From Niabella yanshanensis (lineage in GTDB: Bacteria; Bacteroidota; Bacteroidia; Chitinophagales; Chitinophagaceae): a stretch of 64,000 nucleotides of DNA. Below the pieces are notes generated by a model. It saw only the letters and a list, made by a program, of their open reading frames with translations, did not search any database and was not told the DNA's origin. The translations under genes were made by a program, and so were the position numbers. How positions within the stretch are numbered: position 1 is the first letter of the stretch; the number at the start of each line of letters is the position of its first letter. Positions 35,114-44,618 of the stretch are shown one piece after another. Location: the NCBI RefSeq assembly GCF_034424215.1, contig NZ_CP139960.1, forward strand, positions 1,178,001 through 1,242,000. The letters run 5' to 3'.

Positions 35114-35910
35114 AGGATCAATTCGTTGAGATCAGTGAAATAATGAGCCGGCAAACCGGTAATACTATCTGTCCAGTTTGCAGGCATTAATTTTATATGA
35201 AGGAAATAGTCATATAAGTCCCGGTACAATTTTGACTGGGTATCTATCAAACCCGAAAGCTGCAATACAACCTGCTCCTGGTTAAAAGCAAAGACTTCGC
35301 AGATTTTCAACAGGTAGAATGCCACATCTGCTGTTGCCTGATAAGAATAAGTTTTGCTTAACAGCAAGCTTTCGTTTTTAAAGGCTTGCACCGTAAAAGT
35401 TTTTTCAGCAATATTTACCCTAAGCGCTCCATGTTCGTAGGCTCCTTTAACCGATTTAATCTGCACGGTATGCGCATGTAAATAGGCTGAAGACGGGAAA
35501 TGGTGTACCAGCCAGGTTAATATTCCCGGCGTTACTGTATACATATTCGCAATTTGCCTCTCTTCAACTACTTCGGTAATGACATGATCCTGTTGATCAG
35601 CATGTTCCAGGTACATCAGTGGCGCTGCGTCGCCGCTGTTTAATGTAGCGGGAAGAAGGGAGTTAAAACCAAAATCAAGTCCTGTGATAATTTTGTAAAA
35701 GCTTCCTTGCAAACGGGGATTCCTATTAACTATTTCCTGCAACTGTTTTTCATTTGCAGCACTGAACACATACCTTTTAAGCTCCAGGACTTTTTGATCG
35801 TCAGGATTATAGATACAAAAACTAAAATGCTGATGGCTCACCTGCATAGCCAGGCAACTATCTTCGGGGTATATCTCTTCTTCTGTCGAAAAACTAAACT
35901 GCTCCTGCAA
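35089..35910 (-). CDS. DUF3822 family protein
   Basis: The 273-residue protein matches the Bacteroidota DUF3822 family: SCLAMQVSHQHFSFCIYNPD near the start, FGFNSLLPATL and QVVLQLSGLIDTQSKLYRDL. The fold is thought to resemble actin-like ATPases. The function is unknown, but the gene is regularly paired with rsmD, as here, by a 25-bp overlap, which suggests a role around ribosome or RNA metabolism. No signal peptide is present. Confidence 0.88.
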   Translation of the reverse strand: MQEQFSFSTEEEIYPEDSCLAMQVSHQHFSFCIYNPDDQKVLELKRYVFSAANEKQLQEIVNRNPRLQGSFYKIITGLDFGFNSLLPATLNSGDAAPLMYLEHADQQDHVITEVVEERQIANMYTVTPGILTWLVHHFPSSAYLHAHTVQIKSVKGAYEHGALRVNIAEKTFTVQAFKNESLLLSKTYSYQATADVAFYLLKICEVFAFNQEQVVLQLSGLIDTQSKLYRDLYDYFLHIKLMPANWTDSITGLPAHYFTDLNELILCELFQEA

Positions 35911-36021
35911 AATGTGACTTATTTAATGTTAACCGGGCAAATATCCTATTTAAAATTGAATATTTAAGACGAATATTGATAGCAGATTAACGAAATTTGA
36001 CGTCTTTTTACTTTAATATCT

Positions 36022-37377
36022 ATGGCTCAACTCGAAAGCTTACGGGTAAATATCAGCAACAGGCAGATCATTAAAATTGCCACCCCGATTGCATTGGCCA
36101 TGATGGTGCCGCAATTAAACTTTATTGCCAACACGGTATTTTTGAGTCATTTAGGCGAAACTGAACTGGGTACCGCTGGCATTACGGGGGTGTATTATTT
36201 AATATTTGCACTGGTAGGTAATGGATTGAATAGCGGCTTACAGGCATTAATTTCCAGACGGGCGGGTGAAAATAAGCCCCTTGAAATCGGAAGGCTGTTT
36301 TTACAGTCGATTTATATTGCTCTTGCATTTTCCTTCGTGATCGTCAGTCTTAATTACCTGATGGTCGATTTTTTTCTGTCGTCTGTGTTAAAAAGCGATG
36401 CCGTATTGGAAGAAGCCGTTTCATTTTTGAAAATCCGGGCATGGGGCCTTCCCTTCCTGTACGTTTTTCAGATGGGAAATGCGCTTTTGGTGGGCACTAA
36501 TAACAGCAAGTATCTTAAATACGGTTTTATTGCTGAAGCCCTGGTGAATATATTTCTCGACTATACTTTAATATTTGGCAAACTGGGATTTCCGGCTATG
36601 GGATTTAACGGAGCGGCCTACGCTTCCGTTATGGCCGAAATAACCGGTGCCCTTATTGTGTTCCTCATCATTTTCAAAAAAGGCTTTGTTCAGCGTTTTT
36701 CACTGTTCCAGGATAAAAGGCCGGATACCCAGACGATCAAAATCATTTTCAATCAGTCTTTACCGCTGGTTATGCAGTTTGTATTAAGTGTGAGCGCCTG
36801 GTTATTGTTTTATGTATTTATAGAACATCATGGAGAACGGGAACTGGCCATCAGCAATACCATGCGAAATATTTTTGCGGTGTTTGGCATTTTTACCTGG
36901 TCTTATGCTAATACGACCAATATGATGGTGAGCAATATTATAGGGCAGCAACGCCAGGATGAAGTGATGGGCCTGGTTCGAAAAATAGCCAGACTGAGCT
37001 TTTTTACGATTGTCATATTATGTATCACGCTAAACCTGTTTCCGGCCACGCTTTTAAGCATTTATGGAACTGAACCAGGTTTTATTACAGATGCGATCCC
37101 GGTAGTGCGTACCATTTCCATATGCCTGATCATGATGTCTGTAGCCGTTGTATGGCTCAACAGCATCACCGGAACCGGTAATACCAAAGTGAATTTAAGA
37201 ATAGAAATAGCCTCAATAGTTGCCTACACCGTTTATGTGTTTATCGTCGTAGAAAAACTCCGATTATCCCTGGTTTACGCCTGGGCAAGTGAATTCCTTT
37301 ACTGGTTTATCACTTTCATTTTTGCGTGGTGGTATATGCGCAGCGGCAGGTGGAAGGGGAAAGAAGTATGGAGGTAG
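36022..37377 (+). CDS. MATE family efflux transporter
   Basis: The 451-residue protein has 12 predicted helices in two related halves. The first half begins IIKIATPIALAMMVPQLNF and contains NTVFLSHLGETELGTAGITG, the MATE entry motif; the second half opens at about 235 with NQSLPLVMQFVLSVSAWLL. These pumps exchange drugs or organic cations with Na+ or H+ across the inner membrane. It is one of two MATE genes in this region (see 41144) but they are not close paralogues. No regulator is adjacent. Confidence 0.92.
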   Translation: MAQLESLRVNISNRQIIKIATPIALAMMVPQLNFIANTVFLSHLGETELGTAGITGVYYLIFALVGNGLNSGLQALISRRAGENKPLEIGRLFLQSIYIALAFSFVIVSLNYLMVDFFLSSVLKSDAVLEEAVSFLKIRAWGLPFLYVFQMGNALLVGTNNSKYLKYGFIAEALVNIFLDYTLIFGKLGFPAMGFNGAAYASVMAEITGALIVFLIIFKKGFVQRFSLFQDKRPDTQTIKIIFNQSLPLVMQFVLSVSAWLLFYVFIEHHGERELAISNTMRNIFAVFGIFTWSYANTTNMMVSNIIGQQRQDEVMGLVRKIARLSFFTIVILCITLNLFPATLLSIYGTEPGFITDAIPVVRTISICLIMMSVAVVWLNSITGTGNTKVNLRIEIASIVAYTVYVFIVVEKLRLSLVYAWASEFLYWFITFIFAWWYMRSGRWKGKEVWR

Positions 37378-37558
37378 GATGGAGTTGACTGGTTTTAAAG
37401 TTGACAAGTTGAATAGTTGAAAGGTTAACTAGTGGAGGACGTGATGAAGACAAACAAGGTTGACAGGTGCGCCTTATTATAAATCAGTCAACTTTTCAAT
37501 CCCTCATCTCCCCTACACCAACTATTATATTCAGTATCTTTTTATAAATGCTGTACCG

Positions 37559-37645
37559 ATGACTGACATTTCCAGTGTGGATCTAAACAAAACCTATTCC
37601 TATGCCGATTATCTTACCTGGAAGTTCCAGGAAAGGATCGCCTGA
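37559..37645 (+). pseudogene. Uma2 family nuclease, truncated 5' end
   Basis: From the ATG at 37559 the frame reads MTDISSVDLNKTYSYADYLT, then WKFQERIA and a stop. DLNKTYSYADYLTWxFxER is the conserved N-terminus of Bacteroidota Uma2-like (PD-(D/E)XK) proteins, which run to about 190 residues. Only 28 codons remain. Shifting frame by one base at the stop restores the expected LI after ER(I/V)xx, then the resemblance ends at a CTGCC-GCCA-GGCAG hairpin (37664-37677). The rest of the 37.4-37.7 kb gap holds short GTTGACAGG-type direct repeats. Confidence 0.6.
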
Positions 37646-37701
37646 TTAACCAATCAACCCTGTCTGCCGCCAGGCAGGTTTTCAACCTATCAACTACTAA
37701 A

Positions 37702-38910
37702 CTAAGGATACAACAAATACTTTTTCCTCATCTCCTTATACTGGCTTAAACCAGGTTCCCAGCTTTTGCGTATCTCTGCCTCCGATACCCCATCTATTAT
37801 TTGTTTCCGAAAAATACCATTACCAATCTGGATTTCGATATTGTTCATTTGGTTACTGAACTTAGATTCAAAAAATTTCTCTTTATGGGGATGTGCTTTA
37901 TATAATTCCATGATCCATTGAATATTGATCTTCCCGCTCTTACGTAATTTTTCTGTATCATAATTTCGCAAGTCGAGTCCATAACAAACCTGGTTCATAA
38001 AAATAGGCGTTTCGGCCATTCCTTTTATTGAAACGGGTGTAAAGGAGAATGCATACTTCCCTTTTAATTCTGGGCTGCCCAAAACAGTAAAAGGAAACTG
38101 CGTACCGCGGCCATGATTGATATAAACGCCTTCAAACATACAGGTAGAAGGATATAGCAAAATAGCCTGCTGTGTGTTTAGATTGGGAGAAGGCTTTACC
38201 GGCAAGGTATAAGGCATGTTATGATCATAATTAGCCACCTTAATGATCTTTAATCTGCATTTCACTTTATTGGTCAGCCAGCCTTCCCCGTTGGCCATTT
38301 GCGCAAATTCAGCTACAGTTAATCCATGTGACATAGGAATAGGGAACATACCGATCCCGGATTTATATTTCATATCCAGTACGGGACCATCAATAAGATA
38401 ACCGTTAGGGTTAGGGCGGTCCAGGATCAGCATTTCTTTGTCACTTTCAGCACAGGCTTCCATCAACCTGGATAAGGCATTGATGTTGGTATAAAAGCGC
38501 ACGCCCACATCCTGCAAATCATATAGTAAAATATCTACATCTGCCATATCCTGTTTGGTAGGTTTATTTTTAGGACCATACAGAGAAATAATACGAATAC
38601 CGGTAGCGGCATCTGTTTCATCTTTTATCTTTACACCGGCACTTGCATTGCCTCTGAAACCATGTTCCGGGCCAAAAACTTTTACAATGTTAATGCCCAG
38701 GTTTTTTAAACTATCTACCAGATGTTTCTTACCTATGATGGTGGTTGGATTAGCCATTATAGCTACTCTTTTCCCTTTCAGATAAGGCACATATAATTGA
38801 GTTTGATCGGCCCCGGTTATGATTTCCTTTACCGGTTCTTTATTATCACTTTGTTTATTAAAAGCCGACATGGCAATAACTAACAGCAACAAAGCAAGAT
38901 TTATATTCAT
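37702..38910 (-). CDS. Exo-beta-N-acetylmuramidase NamZ-like (DUF1343) protein
   Basis: The frame extends to 38973, but the ATG at 38910 begins a signal peptide (MNINLALLLLVIAMSAFNKQ), giving 402 residues. The DUF1343 marks are VAIMANPTTIIGKKHLVDSL, VKVFGPEHGFRGNASAG, LLYDLQDVGVRFYTNINAL and ILDRPNPNGYLIDGPVL. The NamZ family removes terminal MurNAc from peptidoglycan fragments, so this is likely a periplasmic cell-wall recycling enzyme. It is a single gene between the Uma2 relic and the divergent thiolase. Confidence 0.9.
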   Translation of the reverse strand: MNINLALLLLVIAMSAFNKQSDNKEPVKEIITGADQTQLYVPYLKGKRVAIMANPTTIIGKKHLVDSLKNLGINIVKVFGPEHGFRGNASAGVKIKDETDAATGIRIISLYGPKNKPTKQDMADVDILLYDLQDVGVRFYTNINALSRLMEACAESDKEMLILDRPNPNGYLIDGPVLDMKYKSGIGMFPIPMSHGLTVAEFAQMANGEGWLTNKVKCRLKIIKVANYDHNMPYTLPVKPSPNLNTQQAILLYPSTCMFEGVYINHGRGTQFPFTVLGSPELKGKYAFSFTPVSIKGMAETPIFMNQVCYGLDLRNYDTEKLRKSGKINIQWIMELYKAHPHKEKFFESKFSNQMNNIEIQIGNGIFRKQIIDGVSEAEIRKSWEPGLSQYKEMRKKYLLYP

Positions 38911-39125
38911 CCTTGTGGTTTTTAATTTCTTTTCAGACTTCAGCGCATTGATTGCCCTGACAAATCTTTTCAAACTTACATTTTTTTTCTCATCATGATG
39001 GGATCGATTGTTGCGATACCATATTCAATTACGTATTGAAGACTTAACTGCAAGGACAAAGCTTAATCTGCAGGGGTTTTTGAGTTAATAACCAATCGGT
39101 AACAACGCCATTTTAAAAAGAAAAC

Positions 39126-39133
39126 TACATTTG
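39126..39133 (+). promoter_or_regulatory. Candidate -7 element of the thiolase gene
   Basis: TACATTTG matches TAnnTTTG exactly and stands 17 bp before the thiolase ATG, which would leave a leader of about 11 nt. No convincing -33 element at the right spacing is seen. Confidence 0.45.
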
Positions 39134-39150
39134 CATTTAAACTCAGCTAT

Positions 39151-40335
39151 ATGAATAACAAAGAAGTTTATATTCTTTCTGCCGTACGTACCCCTATGGG
39201 AAGCTTTGGTGGCAGTTTAAAAGACATTTCGGCAACCCAATTAGGCGCTATCGCGATCAAAGCGGCTATAGAAAAAGCAGGTATTGACTCTCAACAGGTG
39301 CAGGATGTTTTAATGGGCTGTGTTTTACAAGGCAACCTGGGTCAGGCTCCGGCAAGACAGGCTGCAAAATTTGCGGGCCTGCCCGATGAAGTTAATTGTA
39401 CTACCATCAATAAAGTTTGCGCCAGCGGCATGAAAGCTATTGCACAGGGCGCGCAAAGCATTTTATTGGGCGATGCAGATATTGTTGTAGCCGGGGGTAT
39501 GGAAAGTATGAGCAATGTACCGTTTTACGTACCTAATTTAAGATGGGGTAATAAATATGGCAATACCAGTCTTATTGACGGCCTGGCGAAAGATGGATTG
39601 ACGGACGTATATGACGGAAATGCTATGGGCATAGCGGCGGAGTTATGTGCCAGCGAATGTAATATCAGCAGAGCAGAACAGGACGCATTTGCAGTTGAAA
39701 GCTACCAAAGAAGCCAGGCAGCCTGGGCAGAAGGTCGTTTTTCAGAAGAAATAACGCCGGTTGCCATTCCACAACGAAAGGGCGATCCGGTAATTTTCGA
39801 AAAGGATGAAGAACCGTTTAATGTAAAATTTGATAAGATACCCGCATTAAACCCGGCCTTTAAAAAAGAAGGTACTGTAACAGCTGCCAATGCCAGCACC
39901 ATGAATGACGGGGCTGCGGCGCTGGTTTTAATCTGCAAGGAAAAATGTGAAGAATTGGGATTAAAACCTATTGCCAAGATCGTTTCTTATGCTGATGCTG
40001 AGCAAGCTCCCGAATGGTTCACTACTACCCCTTCGCTGGCCTTACCCAAGGCCCTTGCTAAAGCCGGACTCTCAAAAGAAGATATCAGTTTTTGGGAACT
40101 TAATGAAGCTTTTAGTGTTGTAGGCATAGAGAATACCAGGCGGCTTACACTTGATCCGGCTAAAGTAAACGTCAATGGCGGCGCTGTTTCGTTAGGCCAT
40201 CCTTTAGGAGCCAGCGGGGCCCGGATCGTTGTAACACTGATTAACGTATTGAAGCAACATCAGACGAAATATGGAGCGGCCGGTATTTGCAATGGTGGTG
40301 GCGGTGCCAGCGCTATGGTGATTGAAAAACTATAA
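39151..40335 (+). CDS. Acetyl-CoA C-acyltransferase (thiolase)
   Basis: The 394-residue enzyme has the acyl-accepting Cys in INKVCASGMKAIAQGAQSI (about residue 92), the catalytic His in GGAVSLGHPLGASGARI (about 350) and the second Cys in GICNGGGGASAMVIE (about 380). It belongs to the acetoacetyl-CoA/3-ketoacyl-CoA thiolase family; which direction it works cannot be told. The methyltransferase gene begins 4 bp after the stop, so they are cotranscribed, although the link may be incidental. Confidence 0.95.
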   Translation: MNNKEVYILSAVRTPMGSFGGSLKDISATQLGAIAIKAAIEKAGIDSQQVQDVLMGCVLQGNLGQAPARQAAKFAGLPDEVNCTTINKVCASGMKAIAQGAQSILLGDADIVVAGGMESMSNVPFYVPNLRWGNKYGNTSLIDGLAKDGLTDVYDGNAMGIAAELCASECNISRAEQDAFAVESYQRSQAAWAEGRFSEEITPVAIPQRKGDPVIFEKDEEPFNVKFDKIPALNPAFKKEGTVTAANASTMNDGAAALVLICKEKCEELGLKPIAKIVSYADAEQAPEWFTTTPSLALPKALAKAGLSKEDISFWELNEAFSVVGIENTRRLTLDPAKVNVNGGAVSLGHPLGASGARIVVTLINVLKQHQTKYGAAGICNGGGGASAMVIEKL

Positions 40336-40339
40336 TCGT

Positions 40340-41089
40340 ATGTCAGATCCGAAACAACGCTTCTCCAACCGCGTTGCAGACTATATAAAATATCGTCCCA
40401 AATACCCGAAGGAAGTTATAGATATACTTAAACAAGACATAAATCTCCGCCCGGGTGATATGGTGGCGGATATCGGTGCCGGTACGGGTTTTCTTACAGA
40501 ACTATTTTTGGATAATGGCAATTTGACTTATGCTGTGGAACCAAATGAAGCCATGCGCAACGCCTGTACCGATATTTATGGTACCGATGCTCGTCTAAAA
40601 ATTGTTGATGGCTCGGCCGAGATGACTCAACTGGGAGATCGAACTATTGACTTAATCGTAGCAGGGACTGCTTTCCATTGGTTTGATGCAGTAAAAACAA
40701 AACAGGAATTTACGCGCATTCTTAAACCCGGTGGTCACATACTGCTAATATGGAATGTAAGGAAGGATGATTCACCGTTTACGGCCGGCTATGAAGCAAT
40801 TTTTCACCGCCGGATCCCCGGGTATGAAGCTTCGCAACATAGAAAATTTGATATGGACCTGATAAGGAACTTTCTTCATCCACATCAGATGAAAAAACAG
40901 GTGCTGGCTAACAGCCAGTCTTTCGATTGGGAAGGTTTCAAAGGCAGGGCGCTTTCTTCATCATTTATGCCCCAACAAAGCCTGTTACACGATGAAGTGC
41001 TGAGTGAACTATATGATCTTTTTCTGCGATTCGAAGAAAACGGGAAGGTTTTGTTTCAATACGATACCGTCATGTATTACACGGTGTAA
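40340..41089 (+). CDS. Class I SAM-dependent methyltransferase
   Basis: Starting at the ATG at 40340 (MSDPKQRFSNRVADYIKYRP), just after the thiolase stop, it has 249 residues. The SAM motif is MVADIGAGTGFLTELFLDNG (about 45-64), with the acidic ribose-binding loop VEPNEAM and the post-motif AGTAFHWFD. The TmtA/UbiE-like group methylates small molecules or carriers; the substrate is unknown. An upstream TTG at 40322 is less likely as start because it overlaps the thiolase. Confidence 0.9.
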   Translation: MSDPKQRFSNRVADYIKYRPKYPKEVIDILKQDINLRPGDMVADIGAGTGFLTELFLDNGNLTYAVEPNEAMRNACTDIYGTDARLKIVDGSAEMTQLGDRTIDLIVAGTAFHWFDAVKTKQEFTRILKPGGHILLIWNVRKDDSPFTAGYEAIFHRRIPGYEASQHRKFDMDLIRNFLHPHQMKKQVLANSQSFDWEGFKGRALSSSFMPQQSLLHDEVLSELYDLFLRFEENGKVLFQYDTVMYYTV

Positions 41090-41143
41090 TATAAAGACTA
41101 CCGCACTACAACTTACTTATACAACTAACAACCAACAGATTTC

Positions 41144-42484
41144 ATGTATCTCTCTTATAAAACTGAAGCCAGGAACACTTTAAAACTGGCCCTTCCTATT
41201 ATTTTTGGCGAGCTGGCTCAAATGAGCCTGCACCTGATTGATACTGCTATGATCGGCTACACCGGTTATAAGCAATTGGCAGCAGCAGCGCTGGTATTGA
41301 ATGTCATCAATATCCCATTCATCTTTGGTATTGGTGTTACTATTTCTGTAGCACAAATGGTATCCCTGGCTCATGGTAAATTCGACAAGCAACAGGTATC
41401 CCATTATTTTTACAATGGTTTCTGGCTTTGTGCGGTGTTTGGCGTGCTGATATCGCTGGGATTATTTTTCGGGCGTGACATATTACTGCACCTCAAACAA
41501 GATCCTGAGGTAGTGGAATTAGCGATGCCATTTATGACCCTGATGAGCTTTTCTATTATACCCATGGTATTGTTCATGACCCTGAAACAATTTGCCGATG
41601 GCTTGCAGTATACTAAAACAGCCATGGCTTTATCAATAGCAGCTATACCGCTAAACGTGTTTTTAAACTGGCTATTAATCTATGGCAACTGGGGTTTTCC
41701 ACGCCTGGAGTTGATTGGCGCTGGTTATGCTACATTGATCACCCGTGTTACTATATTTGTTTTATTGGGCATTGTCATACTTAATCACAAAGTATTTAAG
41801 AAATACATGGCGGTTTCTAAAACACAATGGAAGATCAAAAAGGAGACGCTTGTACAGCTTCTGAAAATAGGTATTCCGAGTAGTTTGCAGATTGGCATGG
41901 AAGCTGGTGCTTTCGCAGTATCAGGTATCCTGGTAGGCACTATAGGTGCAGCGGAACAGGCTGCTCATCAAATTGCACTGAGCTCTGCTGCTTTTGCCTT
42001 CATGGTATCCCTGGGCTTATCTCAGGCGGGATCTATCAGGGTTAGTCATGCTTTTGGTACTACTAATTGGAAACGCATATCCGTTATTGGAAAAAGCACG
42101 GTAATACTGGCCTTAATTTATGGCGCCGTTTGCTGTATCCTTTTCGCTGTTTTTAAACAGCAGCTGCCCCTACTTTTCAATCACGAGGAGAATGTGATCA
42201 GTATTGCCGCTGCTTTATTATTGTTTGCCGCTGCTTTCCAGATACCCGATGCTATACAGGCCACCAGCGCCGGACTATTAAGAGGCATTAAGGATGTGAA
42301 TGTTCCTACCTTTTTTATTTTTATTGCTTATTGGGTGTTGGGCATTCCACTCGGTTACCTGATGGCTTTTCATTTTGGAATGGCGGAAAAAGGCGTATGG
42401 ATCGGATTTATTAGCGGCTTAAGTTTTTCGGCTATTTTTCTCACCATCCGTTTTTTGAAGAAGACACGACAACATTTATCATAG
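41144..42484 (+). CDS. MATE family efflux transporter (NorM-like)
   Basis: The 446-residue protein begins EARNTLKLALPIIFGELAQM, then LIDTAMIGYTGYKQLAAAAL, the NorM-type N-terminus. It has 12 helices and a second half that starts near 240 (LLKIGIPSSLQIGMEAGAFA). It is a cation-coupled exporter of toxic compounds in the inner membrane. It shares the direction of the thiolase and methyltransferase genes, with a 54-bp gap, and is followed by a bidirectional terminator. Confidence 0.93.
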   Translation: MYLSYKTEARNTLKLALPIIFGELAQMSLHLIDTAMIGYTGYKQLAAAALVLNVINIPFIFGIGVTISVAQMVSLAHGKFDKQQVSHYFYNGFWLCAVFGVLISLGLFFGRDILLHLKQDPEVVELAMPFMTLMSFSIIPMVLFMTLKQFADGLQYTKTAMALSIAAIPLNVFLNWLLIYGNWGFPRLELIGAGYATLITRVTIFVLLGIVILNHKVFKKYMAVSKTQWKIKKETLVQLLKIGIPSSLQIGMEAGAFAVSGILVGTIGAAEQAAHQIALSSAAFAFMVSLGLSQAGSIRVSHAFGTTNWKRISVIGKSTVILALIYGAVCCILFAVFKQQLPLLFNHEENVISIAAALLLFAAAFQIPDAIQATSAGLLRGIKDVNVPTFFIFIAYWVLGIPLGYLMAFHFGMAEKGVWIGFISGLSFSAIFLTIRFLKKTRQHLS

Positions 42485-42496
42485 ATCAAAAAATAA

Positions 42497-42522
42497 AATC
42501 TCCCCTGTGGCAAGGGGAGATT
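42497..42522. terminator. Bidirectional terminator
   Basis: AATCTCCCC (42497-42505) pairs perfectly with GGGGAGATT (42514-42522) around an 8-nt loop, with A-rich and T-containing flanks on both sides. It lies between the convergent MATE and antiporter genes. Confidence 0.75.
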
Positions 42523-42539
42523 AATTTAAAAATGATCTG

Positions 42540-44123
42540 TTATATGATTTTAAGCCGTTCTTCCTCAAGATCTATCTGGTACAATTGCTGCCGAATGATC
42601 TCTTCATCGACAGCAGGATCTTTATTCAATTCGGTAAGGTATCGTCTTTGGCTTTCCAGTAATTCGACAAAGATCAATTTAGTCTTCTCATTCATCCAGC
42701 TATCATCAGCAACCTTGGCTCTTTCTTCCCATTGCCTTAATATTTTCTCTATTCCCGCATGGCCGTTCAGGTCACTTTCATAACGGCTCTTTAGCACTTC
42801 GTATACATGCTGCTTCAGGCCATGTTTCATTTTCCGGCGTGTTTCTTCTTCCTCTGCTTCATTAAAAATTCCGTCGAACAAACGAGTACGCTTTATAATG
42901 AAAGGCAATGTAAGCCCCTGTACCAAAAGGGTTAATAATATGGCTACAAAAGTGATAAACAATATAAGATCCCTGTGAGGAAATAAGGAGCCATCATCTA
43001 AAGTAACGGGTATCGATAGTGCGGCAGCCAGAGACACTACACCGCGCATACCTGTCCAACCCAGAAGCAATGGCATTAAATACCGTCTTTTCCAGTTGGT
43101 TACATGAGGTATCGCCCGCCTTCTGAAGATGAGCGTAGCGATCAATGCAGCATAGCTGCTGATCATTCGTGCTATAATCAACACCACAGTTACCAATACG
43201 CCATACCCAATTGCCGTATTTAACGGAATCCCTTTGGACCGGATCCCCTGCACAATCTCGGGCAACTCTAAACCTATGATCAAAAAAACAATACCGTTCA
43301 AAATAAAAACGAAGCTTTCCCAAACACTGTAACCTCTTATTCGACTCGAGCTATTGAGAAAAATCAACCGTTTAGATGACATATAAAGCCCTCCTGCAAC
43401 TACGGCTAACACACCTGAGCTATGTAATTGCTCCGCTATCCAGTACATGAAATAAGGTTCAATCAATGTAAGCGCAATATCAGAAGAAGCATCGGTAGGC
43501 AATTTTTTATGCGCTTGCACAAACAGCCAGGCTAATAGCAAGCCAATTCCGGCACCACCGATTACCATCCATAGAAAACTAACGGCGGCATCCTGCCATA
43601 TAAATTGCCCGGTACCTACAGCCACAAGGGCAAAGCGAAAAATGATCAGGGATGAGGCATCATTCAACAAACTTTCACCTTCCAGTACTGCTGAAGTTGA
43701 TCTTGGTATTTTTACAAATTTGGTAATGGCTGCTGTGCTTACTGCATCAGGAGGTGAAACAATGCCCCCCAATAAAAAGCCTAATGCTATAGTAAAGCCT
43801 GGAATAAAATGATTGGCCACAACCGCTACTGACAATGCGGTAAAAAAAACCACCAGGAAAGCGAAGCTGGTAATGATACGGTACCACTTGCGCATCTCTT
43901 TAAATGATATCGTCCAGGACGCTTCAAATAACAAAGGCGGCAAGAAAATAAAGAAGATCAAATCCGGATTAATCTTCACTACCGGCAACCCCGGAACAAA
44001 ACTAACCAGAAGTCCCGCCACTACCAGTAAAATCGGATACGCAACTTTTAGCTTTACAGCAAACATTTGAAGCAGAACAATCGCCGCTATCATGGCTAAA
44101 AGAAAAGGCAACAGGGTATGCAT
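42540..44123 (-). CDS. Na+/H+ antiporter, CPA1 family
   Basis: The 527-residue protein has 12 predicted helices in the first 400 residues, with LPPLLFEASWTISF, GFLLGGIVSPPDAVSTAAIT and SAVLEGESLLNDASSLIIFR, the ion-binding Asp motifs of the CPA1/NhaP-type exchangers. The C-terminal 120 residues are hydrophilic and coiled (EAEEEETRRKMKHGLKQ onward), a cytosolic regulatory tail. It should exchange Na+ (or K+) for H+ for pH and salt control. It is a single gene. Confidence 0.93.
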   Translation of the reverse strand: MHTLLPFLLAMIAAIVLLQMFAVKLKVAYPILLVVAGLLVSFVPGLPVVKINPDLIFFIFLPPLLFEASWTISFKEMRKWYRIITSFAFLVVFFTALSVAVVANHFIPGFTIALGFLLGGIVSPPDAVSTAAITKFVKIPRSTSAVLEGESLLNDASSLIIFRFALVAVGTGQFIWQDAAVSFLWMVIGGAGIGLLLAWLFVQAHKKLPTDASSDIALTLIEPYFMYWIAEQLHSSGVLAVVAGGLYMSSKRLIFLNSSSRIRGYSVWESFVFILNGIVFLIIGLELPEIVQGIRSKGIPLNTAIGYGVLVTVVLIIARMISSYAALIATLIFRRRAIPHVTNWKRRYLMPLLLGWTGMRGVVSLAAALSIPVTLDDGSLFPHRDLILFITFVAILLTLLVQGLTLPFIIKRTRLFDGIFNEAEEEETRRKMKHGLKQHVYEVLKSRYESDLNGHAGIEKILRQWEERAKVADDSWMNEKTKLIFVELLESQRRYLTELNKDPAVDEEIIRQQLYQIDLEEERLKII

Positions 44124-44253
44124 TCTAAAACTAAATTTATTAATAGCAATTAATGAAGAAGGTTTAACTGAACTACAAGTATATTATTTTTCGGCCTAAT
44201 ACAATCCGGCCAGCCGATCTGTAAAATGATTTTATTTGATTTTCCAGCTGTAT

Positions 44254-44524
44254 TTACAGGCTGCAATAAAAGGCGACGCTTTTACAGCGCCGCCTTTCGT
44301 TAATATCTGTGCCTTCTTTTCTATTACTGGCTGGCGCCGGTTTCCTGATAAAAAGCTTATTCAGTAACTGGGCTGTCTTTTTATAATCCAGTATCCTATA
44401 ATGTCCACAGAATAGCGCCGAATACTTTAGGAGCATATTCAACAGCCATTTCTTTAACTTTTAACGCAAAAAAAGAAGCCTGACTGGTAACTGTTTCAAT
44501 TGGAAGTAAGGCTATTGATTGTAT
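44254..44524 (-). pseudogene. MscS-like mechanosensitive channel, frameshifted 5' remnant
   Basis: A minus-strand frame open from 44524 reads ASFFALKVKEMAVEYAPKVF and GAIL, then stops at a TAG after WTL. The next frames continue the pattern: VDIIGYWIIK in a second and KTAQLLNKLF in a third. Pieced together this gives YAPKVFGAIL-VDIIGYWIIK-KTAQLLNKLF, the first helix of MscS-type channels, broken by two single-base-type frameshifts within about 60 bp. After this the sequence falls into a hairpin (AAAGGCG...CGCCTTT, about 44265-44295) and no channel body is present. A decayed 5' end. Confidence 0.45.
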
Positions 44525-44618
44525 TTATGAGCTCGAAGTTAAAAGCTTCCTAGACCTGTTTTTACAACTTTCGCTGCCGGCCCAATTCGGGCACAGTCCC
44601 TCACTTTTTTCGATAACA

